64,000 nucleotides of DNA, taken from NCBI GenBank assembly GCA_016271365.2, contig CM057451.1, positions 366,379,501 through 366,443,500 of the forward strand. The letters are read 5' to 3'. How positions within the stretch are numbered: the first letter of the stretch is position 1; every line of letters starts with the position of its first letter. Positions 11,752 to 22,520 of the stretch are shown piece after piece. This stretch comes from Neoceratodus forsteri. Lineage: Eukaryota > Chordata > Ceratodontiformes > Ceratodontidae. Both the position numbers and the translations under genes were made by a program. The notes under the pieces were generated by a model. It was not told the origin of the DNA. It worked only from the letters and a program-made list of their open reading frames with translations, and searched no databases.

Positions 11752-11904
11752 GAGTCTTGCTATATTCTGACATATGTAGTGAGTCCCAACCTTCGAACTG
11801 CCCCGGAGATGAAAGAGTTAACTTTCCATGCCAGGCATGGAACGCTGAGCTCGAGCTCGGTTGAGACTCTGTTGATCTTTAAACTCAAACCGTCAGATCT
11901 TTAC
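11752..11904. repeat. DIRS gamma left inverted terminal repeat
   Basis: About 150 bases match the reverse complement of 17213-17369 at roughly nine bases in ten. Shared blocks include GAGTCCCAACCTTCGAACTG and GGAACGCTGAGCTCGAG. The 43 bases outside it (11709-11751) are unique to the left end and reappear inverted in the internal complementary region. Confidence 0.9.
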
Positions 11905-12153
11905 GAGCTAAACTCACTAAGGTCCTGTGTGGAAGCTGTAAACCTACACTAGCCAACTGGCTACTAAACATAAAACACATTTTTTGGTCCCAAAACAAAG
12001 ACTCAAGTAAGGAGACCCAAAAAATGAAAAACACAACACCAACTCACCCCAAGAAAGAAGGGGTGAAAACAAAAAGGTGGGCACCTACTAAGTGCCAACA
12101 CTGCACTGCCCACCCACATCCCAAAAACAGAGGTTCTGAGAGGGCAGGCAGGT

Positions 12154-12252
12154 CAGAATATAGCAAGACTCCATTAGAAGAAACAACATTACTAAGGTGA
12201 GTAATTTTTTCTTCAAACAACATGAAGTCTTGCTATATTCTGACATATGCAG
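12154..12252. repeat. DIRS gamma internal complementary region
   Basis: 12154-12214 is the exact reverse complement of the left end (CAGAATATAGCAAGACTCCA through GTGAGTAATTTTTTCTTC). Directly after it, AAACAACATGAAGTCTTGC and following bases are the reverse complement of the right end (17369-17380). The two ends are joined by a shared GAAG. This is the template thought to let DIRS copy both ends and close a circle. Confidence 0.9.
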
Positions 12253-12289
12253 ACTACAAAGCAGTACCTCCATGGAGGAGGGACAGAAC

Positions 12290-13545
12290 CTACTTAGGAA
12301 ATAGGCTCTGAAGCACAGCTGTGCCAAACCGAGCATCACTCCTAGCCTGGATGTCCAGGGAGTAATGCTTGGTAAAAGTGTGAACTGTTTTCCAGGTAGC
12401 TGCTTGACATATCTCTAGAATAGGGATGTCCCTGGTAGCAGCCAGGGAAGCAGCTGTACCTCTGGTAGAGTGAGCCCTCAGGCCTGAGGGAGGAACCTTA
12501 CCCAGTTTTTCATAGCAAAATTGGATACAAGAGACAATCCACCTGGCAATGGATCTTTTAGTGGCAGGTTTCCCTTTACCAACCTCACCATAAGTGAGGA
12601 ACAGTTGGAGGGAGTCAAACCTGTGACCCTTGGTACACTCTATGTAGTAACTAAGGGCTCTTTTCACATCTAACTGTGCAGCCTCCTCTTGCCAGAGGAG
12701 GAACGTCAGTGAAGTACACTGGAAGAGACATAGATTGATTAAGGTGGAAATCTGAAACCACCTTAGCAAGAACTTCCTGTTAGTCCTGAGGACCACCTTA
12801 TCTCTATGAAAGGAGATAAAATCAGGCTCCACTGACAAAGCTTGTAATTCACTTATGCGTCTGGCAGAAGTGATGGCTACCAGAAACACAGTCTTCCAAG
12901 TCAAGTACTTAAGCTCTGCTGAAGACAAAGGCTCAAAAGGGGGTTGCATAAGCTGAGCAATGCAAACATTGAGGTCCCAGGCAGGGGCAGGGTCCCTGAA
13001 TGGAGGGTTGGTGTGAAGCAATCCCTTGAAAAACTTGGAGTATCCAGGGTGAGCTGAAAGAGAAGAGGGCTTACCTGCTGAAATAAAAGTAGACACAGCT
13101 GCCAGATGCACTTTCAGTGTAGCTGGTCTCAGCCCCAAGCTATTTAAGTGGACCATATAATCAAGGACTGTGGGAAGATCAGCAGATTCTGGGGAAATAT
13201 GCTTCCCAGAGCACCATATGGAAAATCTTTTCCATTTGGAATTATAAGTAGCCCTGGTGGAAGGTTTCCTAGAAGCCTTCAGAATATCCATTACACCTTG
13301 GGAGAGGTGTAAATCAGCAAACTCTAACTCTTCAAGAGCCAGGCCTTGAGACTGAGAGATTTGAGGTTCGGGTACCAAACCCTCCCCTGAGCACAGGTTA
13401 AAGGTTGTAATTCCTGGGAAGACACAGGGAAGATGGACTGCTAAGGACAATAGGAGTGGATACCAGGGCTGTCTGGCCCAGTCTGGAGCAATCAAGATCA
13501 TCTTGCAGGGTTGAGATCTGATTTTGACTAGCACTTTGAACAGGA
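12290..13545 (-). CDS. DIRS gamma tyrosine recombinase
   Basis: A single open frame covers the whole recombinase and the RNase H tail before it. An N-terminal SAM-like core-binding region follows KPSTRATYNSKWKRFSIWC. The catalytic set is visible: Arg in ITSARRISELQ (about 12860), His-x-x-Arg in RAHSTRGTAAS (about 12465), and Tyr in FTKHYSLDIQ (about 12360). The frame ends QSLFPK-stop. In DIRS this enzyme inserts circular DNA by site-specific strand exchange. The true start is unclear because the frame opens far upstream; a frameshift near 13545 separates it from the RT frame. Compared with beta there is no internal stop, so the domain may be intact. Confidence 0.85.
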
Positions 13546-15120
13546 GGGGGAAGCATAGAGAAACTTCCCTTCCCAATTGAGAACTAAGGCATCCAGGGGG
13601 ACTGAGCCCAACACTGGGGGCCTGCAGCAAAAAAGGGGAAGTTGGTGATTGTCTGGGGCTGCAAAAAGATCTATCTGCGGGGTGCCCCATCTGGAAAATA
13701 TCACCTCCAAGACCAGGGGGTCCAGTGACCATTCGTGATGGCTCTGGGAAATCCTGCCGATAGCATCTGCCAGGACATTGTCCTTGCCTGGGAGGTGAAC
13801 TGCCGTGAGGGAGGTATTCAGGGAGTAAGCCAGAGACCACAACTTCATTGCTTCGGTGCACAAGGCCGTAGACAGAGTGCCTCCTTGCTTGTTGATGTAC
13901 CACATTGTGGTGGTGTTGTCTGTTCTGACCTGTACAACTTTGTTCTGAACAGATTTGGAAAAAGCTTGAAATGCTAGAAATACTGCTCTGAGTTCCAACG
14001 GATTCATGTGAAGCAGAGATTCCTGAGGGGACCACAACCCTTGGGTGGTGAGGTCGCCCATGTGAGCCCCCCACCCCAAGAGAGAGGCATCTGTAGTAAG
14101 GATTAAAGAGTGAGACTGAGTGACAAAGGGAACCCCTTGTCTCAGATTGTTCTGATCCTGCCACCACTGTAGGGCCTGGATCAGGGTTCGAGTTACTGGG
14201 ATCAATTTGGTCAGAGGGTCCTTCCTTTCAGACCAAAAGGCTCTCAAATGGAACTGAATGTCCCTCGTCTGAAATCTTGCTCCCTGCACTACTGCTGTAG
14301 AAGCAGCCATGTGCCCCAGGAGCTGTAGAAAATGCCTTGCTGGTCGAGACACCTGCAGGGTGAATGAGGAGGCCAGAGAGATCAGGGTCCTTGCCCTGTC
14401 CAGGGGAAGGAAGGCTCTGGCCTTCTCTGTGTCTAGCTCTGCACCTATGAAGGTGAGGAGCTGGACAGGCTCTAGAACTGACTTTGGAAGATTTAGAAGG
14501 AAACCCAAAAAGTGAGCAGTTGCTGAGTTATCTGTAAGTGTTACTTGACTTGGTCTGGGGACTGGCCTACTATGAGCCAGTCATCCAGGTAAGGGAAGAT
14601 GGCAATCTTCTGCCTTCTTAGAGAAGCAACTACTACTGCCAGGCATTTTGTGAATACCCTTGGAGCAGAGGTGAGGCCAAAGGGCATTGCTCTGAACTGG
14701 TAATGGCTTGAGGGCAGCTCGAACCTGAGGTACTGATGGGAGCTTGGCGAGAATATGGAAGTAGGCATCCTTAAGGTCCAGGGACACTAGCCAGTCCCCT
14801 GGCCTTAGAGAGGGTAGAATAATTCCCAGAGTCACCATTTTGAATTTTGGTTTTAAAAGGTGCTTGTTTAGTATCTGAGATCCAGGATGGGCTGCCATTC
14901 TCCTGTCTTTTTTGGGGTAAGGAAGTACCTGGAATACAACCCTTTGCCCTGGTGTAGGGGTGGAACCCTTTCCACAGCTCTGAAAGCTAGGAGGGAAGAG
15001 ACCTCTGCCTCTAAGGCAAATGCTTCTGATGGATTTGCAGGTGGAAAGGATCTGGTTCTCATCTTTGGAAACTTTTTGAAGCTGAGAACCAGTCCCTGGC
15101 TTACTACTTCCAGGACCCAT
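13528..15120 (-). pseudogene. DIRS gamma reverse transcriptase-RNase H
   Basis: The fingers and palm begin at about 14950 with FLTPKKTGEWQPILDLRY and SLDLKDAYFHI, then FRAMPFGLTSAPRVFTKCLA and FPYLDDWLIVG, so both catalytic Asp of YLDD are kept. After a frameshift near 14545, a 326-residue frame has FIGAELDTEKA, then the RNase H region: TTDASLLGWGAH, VRTDNTTTMWYINKQGG, and DNVLADAIGR. It ends in the FSRWGTPQIDLFAAPDNHQ block. Three frames are needed, so this copy cannot make a full polymerase without frameshifting. All visible catalytic motifs are intact. Confidence 0.85.
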
Positions 15121-15206
15121 TTGTCTGATGTCGGAGACTCCCAGTCCTGGACAAAGTAAGCCAGCCTGCCCCTACTGGTAGCTGAGAATCGGCCCTGGCA
15201 ACCCCA

Positions 15207-16818
15207 TCAGGGTGCCTGTTTGGCAGGGACTTTGGGCTGAGGGGTGGAAGCAGGCCTGCTTGTACCCTGTCTGCCTCTCCCTCTAAAGAACCCCCTCTGG
15301 GCATAAGCAGAAGAGGAGGCCTGGGCTTGGTAAAAAGGCCTATGGAAAGGCCTGCTCCTGCCAAGCTGCCTTTGAGGAGTGGTCTGCCTTTCCTTGGCCT
15401 GTGCACTCCTATAGGTGGTCCTATACTCATCCATTTTCTTCATGTAATTCTCTATTTGCTCCCCAAACAGAGAATTACCCACAACAGGAAAATCCATGGC
15501 CTTGGTCTGGGTATCCTGTGACAGGCTAGTACATCTGAGCCAAGCCATTCTTCGAAGTGCCACAGATGTAGCCATGACTCTAGATGACACATAATTGGAG
15601 TCTACTGCAGCATGGAATTGCACCTTGGATGCCTCACCATCAGCGCCACCTGCTCCAGCTCCTTGGCAAGCTGGCCAGCGACCTGTTTTGCTAGGGCCAT
15701 AACAGTGTCCCATCTGGATTTTTGATACCTAGCAGTATAGGCCATATAATTGGCCTGTCTGAGTCCCAAGGATGCTGTCATGTACTGTTTCTTTGCCATG
15801 GCATCAATCCTCCTGGAGTCCTTGTCCGGGGGGTGTGAAGCCAAGGGAATGTTTGCGTTATCACAGGCTGCAGCCTGCACTACCCCAACATGGCTGCATT
15901 GTTGTGTAAAGAACTCCATGTCTGAGCCTGACAATGTATACCTCTTGTCCATTCTTTTATCCACAGGAGGTATAGTGTTAGGAGTCTTTAAAATCTTAAA
16001 TGTCTGCTTCCCAAAGGATTTGTGCAAGGGAATAGACAGCCTCCTAGACTCTGGGATATCCATCATTTCCACATAGTCAGGCTCCTCCTGGTCATCCACA
16101 GCTTCTTCCATAGGAAGCTGGAGGGTTTCAGCCACTTTTTTTATAAAACATGAAATGAGAGGGGGACTCAGAAAGCCTAGGAGGAGACACCCCTGAAGGT
16201 CTGTCTGGGGAGATGTCCGGGTCAATGGGCACATCCAGACTTTCAAATTCACATTCACTTTCCTCATATTCCTCTTCCTCTTCCTCCTCCTCCGGTTCAT
16301 AAAATTCTTCTAAATCATACTCTTGAATCGGTGGAACCGGCCGAACCGAGCGCCTGCCTGATGGTGCCGGTTCGGTCGGAACCGGGGAAAGCGACTGAAC
16401 AATTTTAATCGCTTTGGCTATTTCTTCAGTGGTTGGAGAGGAAAGTTTTGGCTCCACACCAGCTGATTTTTCTTTTCTATTTCTTTTAGCCGGAACCGAC
16501 TCCTCAGAATCGGTTCTCCTTTTGCCCGAAGAAGTCTCGCCCTGGTCAGAGGGCACTCCTTCTGGTTCGGTTTGAACCGAACCGGGCTGGCCATCCGGTT
16601 CAGTGGACTTTTTGGCCTCCCTTTCCCTGAGCGTACCAGCTCTCCTTTCTAGGGTAGCTGCAGGGAAATTTTTGCAAATCTGGCAGTCTACATTGAGGTG
16701 GCCAAACCCCAGACAATAAACACAGGTGTGTGGGGCCAGCCTTGGCAAAGACTTCCCCACACACACTGCAGTGTTGAAACCCAGTGGGTCCGGTTTTTCT
16801 TTTGGGTTTCTCAGACAT
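15207..16818 (-). pseudogene. DIRS gamma gag
   Basis: It starts at Met (16818) with MSEKPKRKTGPTGFQHCSVC. A Cys/His cluster follows (CVYCLGFGHLNVDCQICKNF) that repeats at the start of gag in every DIRS copy here. Next come a charged central part with a run of nine Glu, then a helical middle (ESRRLSIPLHKSFGKQTFK, QANYMAYTARYQKSRWD), and a basic Arg/Gly-rich tail with GFFRGRGRQ near 15260, which looks nucleic-acid-binding. Three frameshifts divide it. The function as the RNA-packaging protein is inferred from position and composition. Confidence 0.75.
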
Positions 16819-17212
16819 AATGCCAGTCTTAACCAAACTTACCCTTTTATGGCAATCCGCCAGGCAAGACCCTCTTATCGGTTCCCAACCGTGTCACGGG
16901 TCGTGGAAAAAACCGTAATAAAATCCGTTTTTTTTAGAACCGATAAGAACCGGTAACCACACTCTAAAAGCACAATTTAAGATTTTTTAAACAACTTGAT
17001 CGGTTCAAACCGAACCGATAAACCGTTTACAAGTTCCACACAGAACAGAATAAAATAAAACCTATCTAGTACTCACAAATACCACAGACAGAGACTGAAC
17101 CGACAGGTTACAGTTTAAATTCGGTCGAAAACCAAGAAAAGCGGTACTTTAACCGACAAATTGAACCGAGCAGAAGGAGAAATCTCCGGAGCGACTGTTC
17201 AGTGAGGCGGAG

Positions 17213-17369
17213 TAAAGAATCTGACAGTTTGAGTTTGAAGATCAACAGACAGAGTCTCAACCGAACTCGAGCTCAGCGTTCCATGCCCGGCATGGAAAGT
17301 TAACTCTTTCATCTCCGGGGCAGTTCGAAGGTTGGGACTCACTGCATCTGTCAGAATATAGCAAGACTT
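17213..17369. repeat. DIRS gamma right inverted terminal repeat
   Basis: Reverse complement of the left repeat. The outermost bases (17370-17384, ATGTTGTTTGAAAG) are unique to this end and are copied in the internal complementary region. The stretch 16819-17212 between gag and the repeat is an untranslated leader with many GAACCG/CGGTTC motifs. Confidence 0.9.
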
Positions 17370-17384
17370 CATGTTGTTTGAAAG

Positions 17385-20303
17385 ACAAATTTCGGTATCT
17401 TAGCATGATCACAATACTGTGTGTTGATGTAGCTTCATGCATGATTATATTATACTGCCTTACTTTTGCTATCATATCCCTGCAATGCTGCAGACATAAG
17501 CATAAATGCTTTGTCAGACATTTATTCTTAGAGTGCATTACAGCTGATCATCCTCTACCAGATTTCAGCAGTTACCTGCAGGTTAATCTTATCTTAGCCA
17601 TGGTAGGACCACTCTGAGAAAAACTGTCACATAAATTTTGACCCATCAGGAATTATTTCTTATCCTGGATTTATCTGCAGGGTTTGTTAGTCATAGGAAC
17701 AATAAATAAACTTAACTGATTACTAGTGAAGTAAATTTGAGGGTAATGTATTGAAAAGTGATTACACAAGTTAGGTATCACAGAGCAGCAGGCAGATACC
17801 AAGCAGGGGTAGCAGAGTAATGCTGATGCATGTGAATGTTGTTTTTAGTGTTATAGTTGGATGAAGCAGCATGGAAGCAGGAGTAATAACGTTTATACGC
17901 AGGGGAAGAGGTCTGTTTGTTGGGTACAGGTATGGTGGTGGTCAGAGGACATCACAAATAAAATCAATCAGACTTTTTCAGAGTTTATGTGACTTAGGGA
18001 AGTCAGCTCATCAGGATCAGTAAACTAGTAGGCAGCCATTGTGGTGCATGATGGCGGTACAAGTGCAGAACTATATGGAAACCATCACATTTGAATTAGA
18101 AAACCAGCAGCCATGTATCAGTAAAGTGAGTGTATGGCGTATATTTGCAAAACATGCAGTATAGGCCATGCTACATAGAATACTGATGATGGAGAACAGA
18201 CAGTATAGAAGTATTAGTGTGGCAACATGCAGTTATTCAAAAGATTGCCTGTTTGCTGAAGAATGCTGTGGTGGAGTTGAGGTATAGGCTTGGCAGTCTC
18301 CAGTGTGTGGTAATATGGTTGTGGGTGAGGAGAACTCATGAATGAATACATTCAGTAGTGTGTTGCAGAGCAGGAGCAGGTGGAGGTTGTTGGGGGGGGT
18401 CACAGCTGGAGCAGAGACGAGCAGGAGCGCGAGAGGAACTAAATGGGGAGACTGAGTGGAGACCAGAGCCTGGACAGAGGAGGTTGATGTCGTACTAAAA
18501 GGATTTGAAAGAAAAAGGTTTGAGTATAGATTAAAAGATTAAGATGTTATATAATGGTTCTCAGACTTGGTACTGTCTCTGCTGTGGTGGAATATGCCTG
18601 TTGCTTATGCGGTTGTACTTGCACTACATTAAGGGCAAGGGACCAGTTCAGGGCCACCCAATGGATGTGGGGTGACCGTGAGAAAGATGCTATACCACCT
18701 GCCTGAGGCACAGCAGTCAGTCAGTCCCCTGGTTTGACTGCACCCGTGCTCTGCCACCAGCGGGGTGGAGGACTATGGGACTAATAGCCGGGAGCTGAGG
18801 CCTTCCACTGGTTTTCAGCACTACACTCTTGTGGCCAGCCTGGTGGGATGGTCCTGGGTTGGGAGGGAGCTGAGGGCTGCCAGCTGCCTGGATGGCCATT
18901 TTGGGTGGGCTTAGCTTGCCTTGCCACCAGATGTCTTGTACTAAACCTGTACTAGTCAGCAGACCTGACTGCAACCTTCAGACTCCATGCTTGGGGGTAA
19001 AGGGAATGTAATGGAATGGCTGAGGGAAGTACTAGGATAAGGAAGCTTGTGGCCTTGGACAAGGCCTGGTCTGTAGTTAGTAGTGGACTCCAACTGTAAA
19101 AGGCGAGGTCCCAGGGCCTCCTGGATCAACTTGGTGCCCACTGGGTTTTTTTGTGTGCGTCACTGCACTACAATGTCCATGTGCAGTCATAGGCCAGGCA
19201 GCGCAGTTGCAGAAGCTCTCCTCTCATGTCCTGATATGGAGGTGATGACACCCTGATGAGAATCTTCTGAAGTGGCAAATAAGACACTACAGCTGTGGTA
19301 TTTTTCTGTTTTTTTAGCACTTAAATGTGCAGAAGAACCAACTCAGCTCCTTTTTGTTGTTTATAGGGAAATTTTAAGATCCTAATTTTTTATCTGTGTA
19401 ATTTCGGCATCCCTCCCATGGCATTTTGAAGTAAGCACCTCTAGCGGTGCATCCCACAAGCTCCCCTAACTGTTCCTCAGCTGATGTCAGAGCCATGGGA
19501 GCATGTATAGTTAGTCCTTATAGATGCAACTGTTAACCACTCTGGTTTGTGATCTCCCAGCTCCTGTGCTATACCAAGGATAGGTACAGTCTGGCAGTTG
19601 ACTGCCAGTCTATGTACTTGATCTTGGTATAGCACTGGCAAGGGCAGACCACAAACCAGAGCTATTAATGGCTCCATCTATAAGGCCTAACTATACACAC
19701 ATCTGCGGCTAACTCCCTTGATCTGGTGTCAGCCATGGGAGCTTAAGGAATGTACCACAACAGGCGCTGGCTATAAAATGCCAGCTGGAGGGGCACCAGG
19801 ATCAACCAGATAAAATATAACTATCTTAAAAGGCTGTAAGTAAAAAAAACTGTCTTTTGTAGTGAAATTACTAATTGGGGGCCTACCCTACTCTGAGGTG
19901 TGGGGCGTGTACACTTGGATGTTTTCCTTTAATGTTCCCCATTCCCACACACCTTTCCTTAGGTGGCTGCTCTTGATGTTTTTTTTTTTTTGAACTGCAT
20001 GTGAAATAAAGGAAAACAAAATGGGATTGGTAAATTTGTCAAGTCACAGAGAGGCACTGCACAGCAGAGGCATGTTTTGCCCTGGGGGATTCAGTCTAGG
20101 GTTTCCTGACAATTTGACATGTTTGTCTTACTGTACTGTGTGTAGTTGTATACAGAGACTGCGAATATATGTGGTGGAAATTGAAAAAATTGGCTGAAGC
20201 TTCTTTATTCAGTTAAAGTCATAAATTTCCAGCTAACTGACAAAGTCAGTCAGGATGAGGTACAATTCAGTCATAATTTGTAATTCAACTGACTCTGGGG
20301 TCT
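17385..20303. other. Right arm of the AGACCCC element, no gene seen
   Basis: A 2.9 kb stretch with no convincing coding region: all frames are short and lack recognised motifs. It contains a foldback segment at 19505-19696. 18340-19140 is relatively GC-rich, the rest AT-rich. The last bases form the right terminal inverted repeat of the surrounding insertion. Confidence 0.5.
19505..19696. repeat. Large imperfect palindrome (foldback segment)
   Basis: Paired arms from outside inward: GTATAGTTAG with CTAACTATAC, CTTATAGATG with CATCTATAAG, CTCTGGTTTGTG with CACAAACCAGAG, and GTGCTATACCAAG with CTTGGTATAGCAC. The centre lies near 19600. Similar direct phrases (GTCAGAGCCATGGGAGC, GTCAGCCATGGGAGC) flank it at 19486 and 19728. 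Confidence 0.85.
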
Positions 20304-21018
20304 AGGAAGAAGTCACAGAATCTAGGGTGGCATTAGACTTCTCAATCCGGGCGAGATGACTTTTCACCCCAGGGCCAATAAAGGGACATCAGCCAACTTA
20401 TGTTGAGTGTCCAAAGTAAATGTGGACAAGCGCAGCCCTGCACTGCGATGCATGGAGACAGCCGCTGCCATGGCGTGGGTGCAAGAATCACCCATGTCCA
20501 AGGCTGTCTGGAGCTGGTGTGTTTAGCCAGTGATTAACCCTGGTCTCTGATGAACTCCACCACCAGCTGTTGCTCAACAGGAAGGTGAGGGAGGACAACA
20601 TCAAAGACTCCCATCAGGAGTGATCGAAGATAGCCATCATCATGGCATAGCTAGCCTGCCAGAGATTTAGAGACACCACAGCATACAGAGATTCCTTGTC
20701 TGGAGGCTTGTCCACGTTCCCCTGGTGCCTGGATTTAGAGAACACCAAATCCATGACCAGACCTTCCGAAGAAGGATGGTCTGAAAATCCTGAAAGGGAG
20801 CCAGTGTGGACAACATACATACAGACCGTATGGGCTGGGGGTGCTGGGCAGGATGCTGGATGCTGCCAGAGCTCCAGGGCCAGTCCCAGAATGGCATCAG
20901 CTATAGGGAAGGCAAACCCTGGGGATTCGTCCTGGTCCACAGTGCCTGTAAGAGGGTACATAGCCCTCTTCTGGACTTATTCCAAAATAAGTCACAGAAA
21001 TCCTCCTAAAGAAACTAA
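20304..21018 (-). pseudogene. DIRS alpha1 gag, middle part
   Basis: Minus-strand sequence parallel to 41690-42400 of alpha2: the D-S-V-T-S-S phrase, the region matching 'ctcgatttggatgagatg', the SGFSDHPSSEGLVMDLVFSK block and the PPDKESLYA block. A frame from 20961 to 20614 gives about 115 readable residues. The left end is cut at the GGAAGAAGT duplication; the right end is cut by the 3' end of CR1 copy b at 21019. Several stops. It is the helical middle of Gag, with no enzymatic motif. Confidence 0.75.
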
Positions 21019-21262
21019 CATAGAAACATAGACTTTGATGACAGATACGGAGCGCTTGGCCCACCTAGTCTGCCCATTTCCCTATCTAATGGATAAGCTG
21101 CAGATCCTAATTAACCAACAGCCTACTTCCTCCTATCCCCCACTAGAATTGCCTTATGTCTGTTCCATGCATTCTTGAATTCCCCCACTGTTTTTGACTC
21201 CACAACCTCCTCAGGAAGGCCGTTCCATGTATCCACAACCCTCTCCATGAAAAAATACTTCC

Positions 21263-21640
21263 TCACATTACCTCTGAACCACCCCCAATCTTCAAACTGT
21301 GCACCCTTGTTCTTGCACATTTCTTTTTCTGAAAGATGCTACCCTCTTGGACTTTGTTGATTCCCTTGAGGTACTTGAAAGTTTCTGTCATATCCCCACT
21401 CTCCCTCCTGTCCTCGAGGGTATACATATTAAGCTCCTTTAGTCTCTCTTCGTATGGCTTCTGATGCAGACCCTGCACCACTGTAGTTGCCCTCCTCTGG
21501 ACAGCCTCCATCCTGTCTATGTCCTTGCAGAGATGGGGTCTCCAGAACTGCATGCAGTACTCCTGATGGGGTCTCACCAAATGTCTGTACAAAGGGATAA
21601 CACTTCCTGTTTTCCACTGGTGATGCCTCTCCCTATGCAT
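21263..21640 (-). pseudogene. CR1 copy b RT C-terminal domain
   Basis: The readable frame has VIPLYRHLVRPHQEYCMQFW, then DRMEAVQRRATTVVQGL and the EERLKELNMYTLEDRR block. These blocks lie C-terminal to the catalytic palm of CR1 ORF2. It is very close to the copy d frame at 62441-62896. The palm belonging to this copy is on the other side of the L2 insertion (27565-28338). Not functional because the gene is split. Confidence 0.8.
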
Positions 21641-21835
21641 GCCAGTATCTCCCCCATCCCTCCTTACTGCCTTCTCACATTGCTTGCCCCCTTTAAGTCA
21701 ACGGCCGCTCAAATCCTAGGGTCATGGCCCCACATGCACAGACTGATCACTTGGCCAGCAGTCAAGGGCCCAGGCCACTATGGCCTCCTACAAGCCCCCT
21801 ACAGCCTGGCTAACGGCCAAAGGCCTAAAAACAGC

Positions 21836-22520
21836 CTATCTCAACAGCCGCAGCATCCTCCTAAACACTGCGGAACTAACAGCCTGGCGGCCTTCTACAA
21901 GCCCGACATTTTGAGCATCACGGAAACCTGGCTTAAGCCTCGCACACCTGACACTGCTTGCACCCTCCCGGGCTACAGCCTTGTCCGGCTTGATAGGGCA
22001 GGTAGTAAGTGAGGTGGGGGCATGCTCCTGTACTATAAGGTGCACCTAAATGTGACTCCAGTTGCACATCTACACCCTGCACCTCAAGGCTGTGAGTTCC
22101 TTCACACCCTCCTACTTGGGAATACAAAAAAGGTGCATCTTGTCTGCGCCTACAACCCCCCGAAGGGGGGCATGCTAGGGCTCTCCTCTCTACTTGACCA
22201 ACTTAGGGATAAGGTTGGCTCAAATGAGCTGCTTATCCTGGGGGACCTAAACATCAATTGGCTAGGGCCCAACACTAAGCAGATTGACCCACTTATCTCT
22301 AGCCTTGCTCTCAGTCAGATCATCACGGAACCTACTAGGCTCTCCCCCTGGGGTGACAATGGGACGCTTATTGACTGGGTATTGAGAAACAGAATTATCC
22401 ACGCAGGCATACTCCCTGATGCCATCTCAGATCACTCCCCAACCTACTGCGTATGGGGCTCTAACTCATCCAAAGTCCCCAGCAGAGTAATCCAGATGAA
22501 TGACTACTCTAAACTTATAA
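21836..22520 (+). pseudogene. L2 copy a APE endonuclease domain
   Basis: One frame with a single in-frame TGA at about 22010. Blocks in order: FYKPDILSITETWLKPRTPD (catalytic Glu region), then GGGMLLYYKVHLN, ELLILGDLNINW (the GDxN motif), GTLIDWVLRN, and PDAISDHSPTYCVW with the S-D-H signature. The domain would nick target DNA for priming. It ends where repeat DNA starts near 22520; the linker resumes at 24800. Apart from the stop codon, the catalytic motifs are preserved, so this copy is younger than copy b. Confidence 0.85.

Larger units (their letters stand above)
11709..17384 (-). mobile_element. DIRS gamma, near-complete tyrosine-recombinase retrotransposon
   Basis: The 5.7 kb element has all expected parts in order on the minus strand: right inverted repeat and leader (17384-16819), gag (16818-15207), RT-RNase H (15120-13528), tyrosine recombinase (13545-12290), internal complementary region (12252-12154) and left inverted repeat (11904-11709). 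The complementary region joins the two outer ends exactly as a circular intermediate would, which also fixes the termini. No target duplication is seen, as expected for recombinase-mediated insertion. It sits inside the AGACCCC element. It is the best preserved element of the window. Confidence 0.9.
5606..20303. mobile_element. Composite insertion with AGACCCC ends and 9-bp target duplication
   Basis: The left end AGACCCCGGAG and right end CTCTGGGGTCT are inverted with one mismatch over 11 bases. Immediately outside lie GGAAGAAGT (5597-5605) and GGAAGAAGT (20305-20313). The outside sequence on both sides is DIRS alpha1 gag, continuous once the insert is removed. A 9-10 bp duplication is typical of Mutator-like DNA transposons. 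No transposase was recognised, so the superfamily is inference. Most of the length is secondary insertion: L2 copy b and DIRS gamma. Net own sequence is roughly 5 kb. Confidence 0.55.

Noticed and set aside
12290..14167. 625-codon open frame taken as one protein
   Set aside because: Only the part after about 13545 is meaningful: the first 200 residues are a shifted reading of RNase H, whose true frame is 14508-13528.
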